The notes beneath the pieces are model-generated. The model was given only the letters and a program-made list of their open reading frames with translations. It did not search any database and was not told the origin of the DNA. Positions 1 through 6,303 of a DNA stretch of 7,905 nt are shown here, in pieces. The DNA is from an uncultured Alphaproteobacteria bacterium. GTDB lineage: Bacteria > Pseudomonadota > Alphaproteobacteria > Reyranellales > Reyranellaceae. How positions within the stretch are numbered: position 1 is the stretch's first letter; the number at the start of each line of letters is the position of its first letter. Location: positions 1 to 7,905 of the forward strand of contig CAIYWM010000891.1 of the NCBI GenBank assembly GCA_903929895.1, read 5' to 3'. The position numbers were made by a program, and so were the translations under genes.

Positions 1-1295
1 AACAGGTCCATCGGCAGGCCAGCGCGCGCGGCAGCTTCGCGCACGCGTGTCTGCAGCACCGTCCCGTCGCGCAGCCCTTCGAGCCGGCGCAGCGGATAGG
101 CGATGCTGTCGAACGCCGTGTGCCTCGGGTTGAGGCTGTCGTTGGGATCCTGGAACACGATCTGGATGTCCCGGCGGCGCGGCGACTTATGGAACTCGCG
201 CGCCGGCACGCGGGAGATCGATTCGCCGTCGAACACGATGTCGCCGTCATCAGGATCGATCAGCCGGCAGATCAGGCGCGAGAGCGTGCTCTTGCCCGAC
301 CCCGATTCGCCGACCAGCCCCAACGCGCCACCCTGCGGGATCTTGAACGAGACGTCGTCGACCGCGCGCGTCGGCCCGCCGAACGACTTTACCACGTTCA
401 CCAGTTCGAGGAGCGGCGGCGTGCCCGGCCCGTGCTCGCGCGGCACCGTAACGACCGGCGCCGCGTCACGCGCCAGGCCGGGCGGCGCCAGATCGGCCAG
501 GGTCGATCGCCGGGTCGGCGACGCCGCCACCAGCCGCCTCGTGTAGGGATGGGACGGCGCCTCGAACAGCGCCACGGTCTCGCCCTGCTCGACGACACGG
601 CCCGATTCCATCACCGCGATGCGGTCGCACCAGCGAGCGGCAAGCCCCAGATCGTGGGTGATCAGGATCATCGCCATGCCGCGCTCCGCCTTGATGCGGG
701 CCAGCAGCTCCATCACCGTCTGCTGCGTCGTGACGTCGAGGCCCGTGGTCGGCTCGTCGGCGATCAGCAGGACCGGCTCGCAGGCGATGGCCATGGCGAT
801 CATGACCCTCTGGCACATGCCGCCGGACAGTTCGTGCGGATAGGCGCCGAGCCTTGCCTCAGGATCGCGGATCAGCACGGCGCGCAGCAGGTCGAGCGCC
901 TGCGCCCGTGCATTGGCGCGCGACAGCCGGCCATGCGCCGCCAGCACGTCGACGATCTGCTGCTCCACCGTGCGGATCGGATTCAGCGCAGCGCGCGGGT
1001 TCTGGAAGATCATCGACAGCGCCGAGCCGCGCAGCCGCCGCAGGTCGGCGTGTCCGGCATGGGTGATGTCGCGGCCCTCGAAGAGCACGCGCCCCCCGGT
1101 GATCTTGCCAGCCCGATCGAGCAGCCGCATCACGGCAAGCGAGGTCACCGACTTGCCCGAGCCGCTCTCGCCCACGACGCCCAGCGTCTCACCCGCCGCC
1201 AGCGCGATGTCGATCCCGTGCAGCGCCGTGACGGTGCCGTGGCGGGTCGAGAAGGCAACCTGCAGGTTCTCGACCTGCAGCAGCTGCGCGGTCAT
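1..1295 (-). CDS. Two-domain peptide-type ABC transporter ATPase (3' part off window)
   Basis: This is the cytoplasmic ATPase that would power the importer encoded just upstream. I translated it by hand: it starts with ATG at 1295 (MTAQLLQVENL) and stays open for 431 codons to the left edge, so the C-terminal end is missing. Two nucleotide-binding domains are fused in one chain. Domain 1 has Walker A GESGSGKS (residues 42-49), Q-loop Gln98, signature LSGGMCQR (156-163), Walker B with Asp180-Glu181, the D-loop GLD (185-187) and H-loop His214. It is followed by HPYTRRL (249-255), typical of the oligopeptide/dipeptide ATPase C-terminal extension. Domain 2 begins near residue 295 and shows Walker A GESGSGKST (329-337) and Q-loop Gln382; its signature, Walker B and H-loop lie outside. 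The arrangement matches GsiA/YejF-type fused DppD-DppF proteins, which usually run to roughly 530-620 residues, so about 100 or more are missing. Its ATG overlaps the permease stop (ATGA, 1292-1295). Cys161 replaces the usual Gln or Arg in the signature. Confidence 0.93.
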   Translation of the reverse strand, partial: MTAQLLQVENLQVAFSTRHGTVTALHGIDIALAAGETLGVVGESGSGKSVTSLAVMRLLDRAGKITGGRVLFEGRDITHAGHADLRRLRGSALSMIFQNPRAALNPIRTVEQQIVDVLAAHGRLSRANARAQALDLLRAVLIRDPEARLGAYPHELSGGMCQRVMIAMAIACEPVLLIADEPTTGLDVTTQQTVMELLARIKAERGMAMILITHDLGLAARWCDRIAVMESGRVVEQGETVALFEAPSHPYTRRLVAASPTRRSTLADLAPPGLARDAAPVVTVPREHGPGTPPLLELVNVVKSFGGPTRAVDDVSFKIPQGGALGLVGESGSGKSTLSRLICRLIDPDDGDIVFDGESISRVPAREFHKSPRRRDIQIVFQDPNDSLNPRHTAFDSIAYPLRRLEGLRDGTVLQTRVREAAARAGLPMDL

Positions 1296-2158
1296 GTGCG
1301 CATCCGCGGATCGAGGATGTCGCGCAGCCCGTCGCCCAGCAGATTGAAGCACAGCACCGTCAGCATCAGAGCGAGGCCCGGCATCGCGACCAGCCACCAC
1401 TTGCCCGTGGTGATGAAGCGCGCGCCCTCAGCGACCATGATTCCCCATTCCGGTGTCGGCGCCGTGACGCCCAGCCCGATGAAGGAGAGGCCGGCCGCAT
1501 TGAGGATCGCCCAGCCGAGGTTGAGCGAGATCTGCACCGCCATGGCGGGCAGGACATTGGGCAGCAGGACGCGCAGCACGACCGAGAGATGGCTGTCGCC
1601 GCAGGCGCGCGCCGCCTCGACCCAGCCGGCGTTGCGCCGCACGTTCACCTCGGCGCGGGCGAAGCGGATGTAGAAAGGCAGGTTGATGACGGCGGTGGCG
1701 ATGACGATGTTCTCCACCCGGTTGCCCAGCGCGGCGACCATGGCCATCGCCAGCACGAACAGGGGGAAGGCCATCAGCACGTCGACGAAACGGCCGACCC
1801 AGCGGTCGAGGCGCCCGCCGCGATAACCGCAGAAGCCGCCGATGACGGCACCCGTGACGAACGACAGGCTGACGGCCGAGACCGCGATCATCAGGTCGAG
1901 GCGGGCCGCCCAGATGATGCGGCTCAGGATGTCGCGGCCGAGCTGGTCGGTGCCGGCGAGGTGCGCCCATGAGGGCGGCTGCAGCGCCTGCGGCACGTTG
2001 GAGGCGACCGGGTCGTAGGGCGCCAGAACCGGTGCGAGAATCGCGATCAGGACCAGCAGCAGCGTGCCCAGGGTCGCCAGCGCCGTGACCGGGTTGGAGC
2101 GCAACACATAGACGATGTGCCGACCGGTCGAGGAGCCATTGAGCGCGAGATCGCTCAT
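1292..2158 (-). CDS. ABC transporter permease, DppC/OppC-like
   Basis: This is an inner-membrane subunit of the peptide-type importer; with the DppB-like subunit it forms the substrate channel. The protein is 288 residues, a normal length for the DppC family. One N-terminal membrane segment (about 26-46) is followed by the family motif HLAGTDQLGRDILSR (66-80), which is typical of DppC/OppC N-terminal regions. Further membrane segments lie near 90-110, 125-145, 148-164, 203-225 and 255-275. The cytoplasmic EAA loop that contacts the ATPase is WVEAARACG (179-187) with its conserved Glu181 and Gly187. The C-terminus DPRMRT is also family-typical. I chose the ATG at 2158 (MSDLALNG) although the frame stays open to 2578, because the upstream extension lies inside the preceding permease and has no homology-like character. 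The ATG overlaps the preceding stop by 4 bp (2155-2158), and no clear Shine-Dalgarno is seen, so translation probably depends on coupling. Confidence 0.94.
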   Translation of the reverse strand: MSDLALNGSSTGRHIVYVLRSNPVTALATLGTLLLVLIAILAPVLAPYDPVASNVPQALQPPSWAHLAGTDQLGRDILSRIIWAARLDLMIAVSAVSLSFVTGAVIGGFCGYRGGRLDRWVGRFVDVLMAFPLFVLAMAMVAALGNRVENIVIATAVINLPFYIRFARAEVNVRRNAGWVEAARACGDSHLSVVLRVLLPNVLPAMAVQISLNLGWAILNAAGLSFIGLGVTAPTPEWGIMVAEGARFITTGKWWLVAMPGLALMLTVLCFNLLGDGLRDILDPRMRT

Positions 2159-3180
2159 GCGACGGAGACCCGGGGATCGGCAATGCCGTAAAGTACGTCG
2201 ATCGTGACGTTCACCATGACGAAGATCATCGCCATCAGCAGCACGAAGGCCTGCACCGGCGCATAGTCGGAAGCGAGCAGCGCATCGAGCGCGTAGGAGG
2301 CGACGCCCGGCCAGGAGAAGACCTTCTCGACCAGCACGTTGGCGCCCAGCATGGTCGAGAACACGATGCCGGTGATGGTCAACACCGGCAGCAGTGCGTT
2401 GCGCAGCGCATAGGCCACGATGATGCGCGGCCGCGACAGGCCCATCGCGTGGGCGGTGCGGATGAAGTCGCTGCCCAGCACCGCCAGCATCGAGGCCCGC
2501 GTCATGCGCGCCAGCGGCGCCAGGACGAACAGCGCCATGGTGCAGGCCGGCAGCAGGAGCTGCGAGAAGGCGGCCCACCAGCCTTCCCAGTCTGCCTTCA
2601 GGGCGAAGTCGATCAGGAAGAAGCCGGTGATGTCGGGCGGGGCCGCGGCGAAGATGTCGATGCGACCTGTCGGATCGGGCGCCCAGCCCAGCAGGTAATA
2701 GAAGGCGTAGATCAGCAGCAGCCCCGACACGAAGGTCGGCACGCAGACTCCCAGGGTACAGAGCATGCGCACGATATGGTCGATCGCCGTGCCCGGCCTG
2801 AGTGCCGCCGCGACGCCCATCGGCACTGAGAACAGGAGCGCGATGAACAGCGCCGTGCAGGTGAGTTCGAGCGACGCCGGCAGGCGGCGTGTCATGTCCA
2901 CCACGACCGGTTGCCCGGTGGTCATCGAGCGGCCGAGATTGCCGGTGGCGATCTCGCCCAGATAGCGCACGAGCTGGACCGGGATGGGACGGTCAAGGCC
3001 CATGCTCCGGCGCAGCTCCTCGATCTCCTCCTTGCCCGCGGAAGGGCCGGAGGAGAAGAACACCGCCGGATCGCCCGGCAGCACGCGCATCAGCACGAAG
3101 GTGACCACCACCACACCGAACAGGGCCGGGATCGACGCCAGCAGGCGTCGGCCGACCCGGCGCAGGATCGCGGCCAGCAT
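2155..3180 (-). CDS. ABC transporter permease, DppB/OppB-like
   Basis: This is the other inner-membrane subunit of the same importer. It is 341 residues, within the usual DppB range of about 310-340. The N-terminus (MLAAILRRVGRRLLASIP, then a membrane segment at about 15-33) and the following RVLPGDPA (32-39) are classic for the family. After a periplasmic stretch with GLDRPIPVQ (61-69) and GNLGRS (80-85), membrane segments appear near 104-126, 138-165, 205-222, 262-285 and 309-331. The EAA coupling loop is DFIRTAHAMGL (238-248), with the conserved Ala243 and Gly247, followed by RNALLP (260-265). A longer periplasmic loop between about 166 and 204 (PDPTGRIDIF and the tryptophan-rich DWEGWW) precedes the EAA loop. 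The gene starts 4 bp after the stop of the binding-protein gene and its own stop overlaps the next permease start. No strong Shine-Dalgarno is present, so coupling to the upstream gene is likely. Confidence 0.94.
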   Translation of the reverse strand: MLAAILRRVGRRLLASIPALFGVVVVTFVLMRVLPGDPAVFFSSGPSAGKEEIEELRRSMGLDRPIPVQLVRYLGEIATGNLGRSMTTGQPVVVDMTRRLPASLELTCTALFIALLFSVPMGVAAALRPGTAIDHIVRMLCTLGVCVPTFVSGLLLIYAFYYLLGWAPDPTGRIDIFAAAPPDITGFFLIDFALKADWEGWWAAFSQLLLPACTMALFVLAPLARMTRASMLAVLGSDFIRTAHAMGLSRPRIIVAYALRNALLPVLTITGIVFSTMLGANVLVEKVFSWPGVASYALDALLASDYAPVQAFVLLMAMIFVMVNVTIDVLYGIADPRVSVA

Positions 3181-3184
3181 ACGG

Positions 3185-4792
3185 CTAGACCCGTTTGAGG
3201 TCGCGGAAGTCGGCCTGGCGGTAGAACTGGTAGGTGTAGCCGTCGACCGACTTGGCCATCACGGCGTCGTGGTTGGGCTGCCACAGCATGATCAACGGCG
3301 TCTCGGCGTTGAACAGCTCGATCATCTGCTTGCAGCCCTCCTCGTACTTCGCCTTGTCGGTCTGGTAGCGGGCCTCGAGCGTCAGATCCTCCATCTTCTT
3401 GCTCTTGAAGCTGGCGAAGTTCCAACGCTGGTCGCGCGTGAAGTAGAGATAGAAGAAGTAGTAGGTGTAGGGCAGCCAGGCAGTCGCGCCGTCGGTAAAG
3501 AACGGCATCTTCTTTTCCGCCTCGAGCGTGTTGAACTCGGCGTCCGGCTTCTTCTGGATCTCGACCTGGATGCCGATCTTGCCCAGGGATTCCTTGACCA
3601 GCGCCGCCATCGGCTCGGCCGTCGCCGTCTGGCCCGAGGTGAAGGCGAAGGTCGTGGAGAAGCCGTTGGGATGACCCGCCTCGGCCAGCAGGGCCTTGGC
3701 CTTCGCCAGATCGGTCTTGTTGGGGATCGCCTGCGGGAAGCTCGCATCCGGCGGCACGGTGGCCCAGGTCCCGCCGTAGAGCTTGGTGCCGCGGCCGAAG
3801 ATCGCCGCCTTGAACATGTCCTCGTAGGGCAGCGCCAGGGCAACGGCCTGGCGCACCTTGAGATTGTCGAACGGCGCCATCTGCGTGTTCATCGAGATGT
3901 GCGTGAAGCCGTTGCTCTGCGGGATCGACACCACCTTCGACTTGGCCGACTTCTCGATGGTCGGCAGGTCGCTGGCCGCCAGGTCGATGGCGAGGTCGGC
4001 ATCGCCGCGCTCGATCAGGTTGGCGCGGGTCGCCGGCTCCGGCACGGTCTGGATGATGATGCGCTTGAAGGAAGGCAGTGCGCCGCCGGCGCCGCCGACC
4101 CACTTCTCGTTGCGGCGAAGCACGGTGCTCTCACCGGGCTTGTGGCTCTCGATAATGTAGGCGCCGCTGGCCGCGGTGTTGGTCTTCATCCACTCCATCG
4201 CCCACGGATCGTCGGCCGTGGCGTGCTTCTTCGCCAGCTTGCTGTTGATCATTATGGCGTAGCAGACGCAGAGGTTTGCCAGCGCCAGCCGGTCGGGCTT
4301 TTCGAGGGTCACCGTCACAGTCTGCGGATCGACGATCTTGAACTGGCTGGCGTTGGTCAGCGAGCCGGTGGTGAACTGCGGCGCCGCCAGCGATTTCGCC
4401 GTGACGTGCCTGTCGAGCGACCACTTCACGTCCTCCGCCGTCACCGGCGTGCCATCATGCCAGGTCGCTTCCGGGCGCAGAGTGATGGTGATGACCTTGC
4501 CGTCCGGGCTGATGCTGGAGGACTTGGCCAGCTCGCCGCGGATCGTGTCGGGATCGAATGCCCAATTCTCGCCCACCTTCTTGCGGCCGAAGCTGAACAG
4601 GCGGTCATAGACATTCATGCTGAGGCCGAACGCCTCGCGCGTGGCGCCGGGCATCGTGGTGTCCAGCGTGTTGATGGTCGCCCCGGTCACGTACCTCAAC
4701 GTTTCGGCGCGGGTCTGTGCCGATGCCGGCCAAGCGCCACCCGCCAGAAACGCTGCACCCGCCGCACCCTGTAGAAGAACTCGCCGCTTCAT
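3185..4792 (-). CDS. Periplasmic solute-binding protein, peptide/nickel family (SBP_bac_5)
   Basis: This is the substrate receptor of the importer, acting in the periplasm. The 535-residue protein starts MKRRVLLQGAAGAAFLAGG, a signal peptide whose RR followed by hydrophobic residues resembles a twin-arginine (Tat) motif, with likely cleavage after ASA at residue 25. No lipobox cysteine is seen. Family hallmarks are WHDGTPVTAEDV (111-122), the FKIVDPQTVTVTLEKP stretch (151-166), ATRANLIERGDADLAID (254-270), VRQAVALALPYEDM (313-326) and KAKALLAEAGHPNGF (364-378). Length and motif order fit DppA/OppA-class proteins. The substrate cannot be assigned; the family binds peptides, opines, glutathione, nickel complexes and other small solutes. 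Two features stand out: Cys175-Val-Cys177 with a distant Cys487, and an aromatic cluster at 442-451 (YTYYFFYLYF). The start at 4792 has a weak GGTGG Shine-Dalgarno 4 nt upstream (4797-4801). It is the first gene of the transporter operon. Confidence 0.95.
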   Translation of the reverse strand: MKRRVLLQGAAGAAFLAGGAWPASAQTRAETLRYVTGATINTLDTTMPGATREAFGLSMNVYDRLFSFGRKKVGENWAFDPDTIRGELAKSSSISPDGKVITITLRPEATWHDGTPVTAEDVKWSLDRHVTAKSLAAPQFTTGSLTNASQFKIVDPQTVTVTLEKPDRLALANLCVCYAIMINSKLAKKHATADDPWAMEWMKTNTAASGAYIIESHKPGESTVLRRNEKWVGGAGGALPSFKRIIIQTVPEPATRANLIERGDADLAIDLAASDLPTIEKSAKSKVVSIPQSNGFTHISMNTQMAPFDNLKVRQAVALALPYEDMFKAAIFGRGTKLYGGTWATVPPDASFPQAIPNKTDLAKAKALLAEAGHPNGFSTTFAFTSGQTATAEPMAALVKESLGKIGIQVEIQKKPDAEFNTLEAEKKMPFFTDGATAWLPYTYYFFYLYFTRDQRWNFASFKSKKMEDLTLEARYQTDKAKYEEGCKQMIELFNAETPLIMLWQPNHDAVMAKSVDGYTYQFYRQADFRDLKRV

Positions 4793-4796
4793 GTCG

Positions 4797-4801
4797 CCAC
4801 C
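4797..4801 (-). promoter_or_regulatory. Weak ribosome binding site of the binding-protein gene
   Basis: Read on the minus strand, GGTGG lies 4 nt before the ATG at 4792. It is only a partial Shine-Dalgarno and the spacing is short. It agrees with the start given by the signal peptide but does not by itself prove it. Confidence 0.4.
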
Positions 4802-4810
4802 ATTCCGTCG

Positions 4811-4879
4811 GATGAAAGGACGCCGTCCGCGGCTTTCGTGTCATCGACCGCAAGCGCCCCAAGACGCTTCGACGATGAC
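4811..4879 (-). promoter_or_regulatory. Leader dyads upstream of the transporter operon
   Basis: The spacer between the hydrolase and the binding-protein gene holds two adjacent inverted repeats. The first pairs GTCATCG (4840-4846) with CGATGAC (4873-4879) and, further in, AAGCG (4852-4856) with CGCTT (4865-4869). That gives 12 base pairs in total around an unequal internal loop and an 8-nt loop. The second pairs GAAAG (4814-4818) with CTTTC (4833-4837) and GAC (4819-4821) with GTC (4825-4827). In addition GATGA (4811-4815) could pair with TCATC (4841-4845), which would compete with the outer arm of the first stem. These pairings are visible in the sequence. A role as an operator or as alternative leader RNA structures is inference, and short stems like these arise by chance in GC-rich DNA. 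Confidence 0.3.
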
Positions 4880-4948
4880 TGCACCCCAATGCCGACCCGT
4901 CGTTACAGGCCGCGAAACGCGAACAGTCTCCACAAGACGGACGCAAAT

Positions 4949-4974
4949 CCCATGCCACCGAACTGGCGCATGGG
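4949..4974 (-). terminator. Candidate hairpin just after the hydrolase gene
   Basis: Two bases after the TAA of the M20 hydrolase, the minus strand reads CCCATGC, a 12-base loop region, then GCATGGG. This is a perfect 7-bp stem (4949-4955 with 4968-4974), and two inner C-G pairs can extend it. The following bases (ATTTGCG) contain only a short T run, so it is not a convincing intrinsic terminator. It could attenuate read-through, stabilise the 3' end or simply be chance. Whether the hydrolase and the transporter share a transcript depends on it. Confidence 0.35.
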
Positions 4975-4976
4975 CG

Positions 4977-6215
4977 TTAGCGATTGGCCCGAGTCACGGC
5001 GGCGTTCAGCAGGAGGTTGGCACCCGGTACCGAGCGGGTCAGCTCGATCGCCTCGTTGACGTTGTGGCTGATGCCCTCGAAGCAGGGCGTGAAGATCATC
5101 GCGGTCGGCGCCATCGTCGCCACCGCATAGGCGTCGTGCCCGGCCTGGCTCCGCATCCCGCGATAGGGCAGGCCGAGCTCGTTCGCCGTCGACTTCAGCA
5201 GCTCGATGCATTCGGGCGCAAACAGCTCGCTGCCCCAGCTCCAGCCTTCGGCGACCTCGATCTCGACATTGGCCTTCTTCGCCGCGGCGGCGATCGCGGC
5301 ATCGACCTCGGCACGCATCGCCTTGAAGCGGTCGGCGTCGATGTGGCGGAAGTCGATGGTGAGCTTGACCTGCTCGGCATAGGTGCCGGCCAGGTTGGGG
5401 AAGCTTTCGATCCGCGTCGTCGTGGTGCGGCCCTCGTCGGCGGCATAGGCGAGGCCGATGTCGTTGATCGCGGCGATGACGTAGCCGGCGCCGACCAGCG
5501 CGTTGCGCCGCTGCGCCATCGGCGTGCCGCCGGCATGTCCGGTATCGCCGTTGATCGTGAGCCGCAGCGCCTGTGTCTTGTAGCCCCCGACCACGATGCC
5601 GACGTCGCAGCCCTCGCGATCCAGCACCGGCGCCTGCTCGATGTGCAGCTCGAGATAGGAATCGAATTCTCGACCCACCGGCGCGGGCCCCGCATAGCCG
5701 ATCTCGTCCAGCGCCTCGGCGACCGTGATGCCGGCATCGTCGGTGGTGGCCAGCACGCTTTCCAGCGGCAGCACGCCCGCAAAGGCCATCGAGCCCATCA
5801 TCGGCGGGTTGAAGCGCGCCCCCTCCTCGTTGGTCCAGCAGATGACCTCGATGCCGCGCTTGGTCTGCAGGCCGCGATCGTTCAGGGTTCGCACGACTTC
5901 GAGGCCGCACAGCACGCCCAGGATACCGTCGTAGCGGCCGCCGCAGATCTGGGTGTCGAGATGGCTGCCGATCGCGACCGGCGGCAGCGACGGGTCGGTA
6001 CCCGGCCGGCGCGCGAAGATGTTGCCAAGCCGGTCGATCTCGACGGTGCAGCCCGCCGTCTTCGCCCATTCCACGAACAGGTCGCGCATCTGCCTGTCCT
6101 CGGCCGACAGCGCGAGGCGGCGCAGGCCGACGTCGCGGAAGCGGCCGATCTCCGCCGACCGTTCGAGACTGTCCCACAGGCGCTCGGGATTGATCTCCAG
6201 GACGTTTGCGACCAT
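4977..6215 (-). CDS. M20-family Zn hydrolase, N-carbamoyl-L-amino-acid hydrolase / beta-ureidopropionase type
   Basis: This is a cytoplasmic metallo-amidohydrolase of the hydantoinase/carbamoylase branch of M20. Relatives cleave N-carbamoyl-amino acids, N-carbamoyl-beta-alanine or allantoate, releasing ammonia and CO2 or ureidoglycine. At 412 residues it is the usual length, with no signal peptide. The two-metal site appears complete: His85 (GSHLDTQ), Asp96 (GGRYDG), Glu130-Glu131 (NEEGARF, general base then ligand), His191 (ELHIEQ) and His384 (GISHN). The lid/dimerisation domain carries His227 in GHAGGTPM, where many relatives have HAGTTPM, and Arg290 in DFRH. SQAGHDAY (356-363) and FTPCFEGISHN (375-385) are typical near the C-terminus. 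The ATG at 6215 is supported by a strong AAGGAG 6 nt upstream. It lies in the same direction as the importer genes and 184 bp ahead of them, and diverges from the GMC gene. The exact substrate is not decidable; D-carbamoylases belong to an unrelated nitrilase family and are excluded. Confidence 0.93.
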   Translation of the reverse strand: MVANVLEINPERLWDSLERSAEIGRFRDVGLRRLALSAEDRQMRDLFVEWAKTAGCTVEIDRLGNIFARRPGTDPSLPPVAIGSHLDTQICGGRYDGILGVLCGLEVVRTLNDRGLQTKRGIEVICWTNEEGARFNPPMMGSMAFAGVLPLESVLATTDDAGITVAEALDEIGYAGPAPVGREFDSYLELHIEQAPVLDREGCDVGIVVGGYKTQALRLTINGDTGHAGGTPMAQRRNALVGAGYVIAAINDIGLAYAADEGRTTTTRIESFPNLAGTYAEQVKLTIDFRHIDADRFKAMRAEVDAAIAAAAKKANVEIEVAEGWSWGSELFAPECIELLKSTANELGLPYRGMRSQAGHDAYAVATMAPTAMIFTPCFEGISHNVNEAIELTRSVPGANLLLNAAVTRANR

Positions 6216-6221
6216 GCGGCG

Positions 6222-6229
6222 CTCCTTTT
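6222..6229 (-). promoter_or_regulatory. Strong ribosome binding site of the M20 hydrolase
   Basis: The minus strand reads AAAAGGAG here, with AAGGAG 6 nt before the ATG at 6215. It is the best Shine-Dalgarno in the window and fixes the hydrolase start. The transporter genes lack comparable sites. Confidence 0.8.
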
Positions 6230-6237
6230 GCGTGCGG

Positions 6238-6263
6238 CGTTCTGAACGGGCGGTGGCATTCTA
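6238..6263 (-). promoter_or_regulatory. Possible -10 box and small palindrome in the divergent spacer
   Basis: On the minus strand TAGAAT (6258-6263) differs from the TATAAT consensus at one position and lies 42 nt ahead of the hydrolase ATG, which would give a short leader. No good -35 is found 16-18 bp upstream. Between this box and the Shine-Dalgarno sits an 11-bp perfect odd palindrome, CGTTCTGAACG (6238-6248), which could be an operator half-site pair. Both are weak, short matches. Confidence 0.22.
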
Positions 6264-6292
6264 ACCAAGAAGCGTGCCAGCGACCGAAGGCC

Positions 6293-6296
6293 AGGA
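6293..6296 (+). promoter_or_regulatory. Ribosome binding site of the GMC oxidoreductase
   Basis: AGGA lies 7 nt before the ATG at 6304. It favours this start over the in-frame GTG at 6274, which has a poorer upstream region and would add ten residues ahead of the FAD-binding strand. Confidence 0.6.
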
Positions 6297-6303
6297 AGCG
6301 ATC

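Noticed and set aside
120..1673. A long plus-strand open frame (517 codons) opposite the ATPase and permease genes
   Set aside because: It is rich in Arg, His, Gln and Asp with no domain motif and runs antisense across two clear ABC transporter genes. Such frames are common shadows in GC-rich coding DNA.
2159..2578. N-terminal extension of the DppC-like permease up to an ATG at 2578
   Set aside because: The extra 140 codons lie wholly within the DppB-like gene in another frame, and the ATG at 2158 gives the normal family length and the usual 4-bp overlap.
2984..4774. A 596-codon plus-strand open frame opposite the binding protein and the start of the DppB-like gene
   Set aside because: It has low-complexity Arg/Gly/Leu-rich composition, no family motif and no independent ribosome binding site, while the opposite strand carries a well-supported gene.
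4793..4948. Sigma-70 promoter for the transporter operon in the spacer
   Set aside because: A scan of the minus strand by eye found no -35/-10 pair with acceptable match and 16-18 bp spacing. A promoter may well exist but cannot be placed.
4605..4958. A 117-codon minus-strand frame starting in the spacer, considered as a leader peptide
   Set aside because: It has no Shine-Dalgarno, no regulatory codon run, and continues out of frame deep into the binding-protein gene.
4617..6245. A 542-codon plus-strand open frame opposite the M20 hydrolase
   Set aside because: It is antisense to a gene with a complete metal-binding motif set, and its composition is that of a shadow frame.
6274..6303. GTG at 6274 as the GMC start
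   Set aside because: The ATG at 6304 has an AGGA site at good spacing and begins right at the FAD-binding strand; the GTG has a poorer upstream region.
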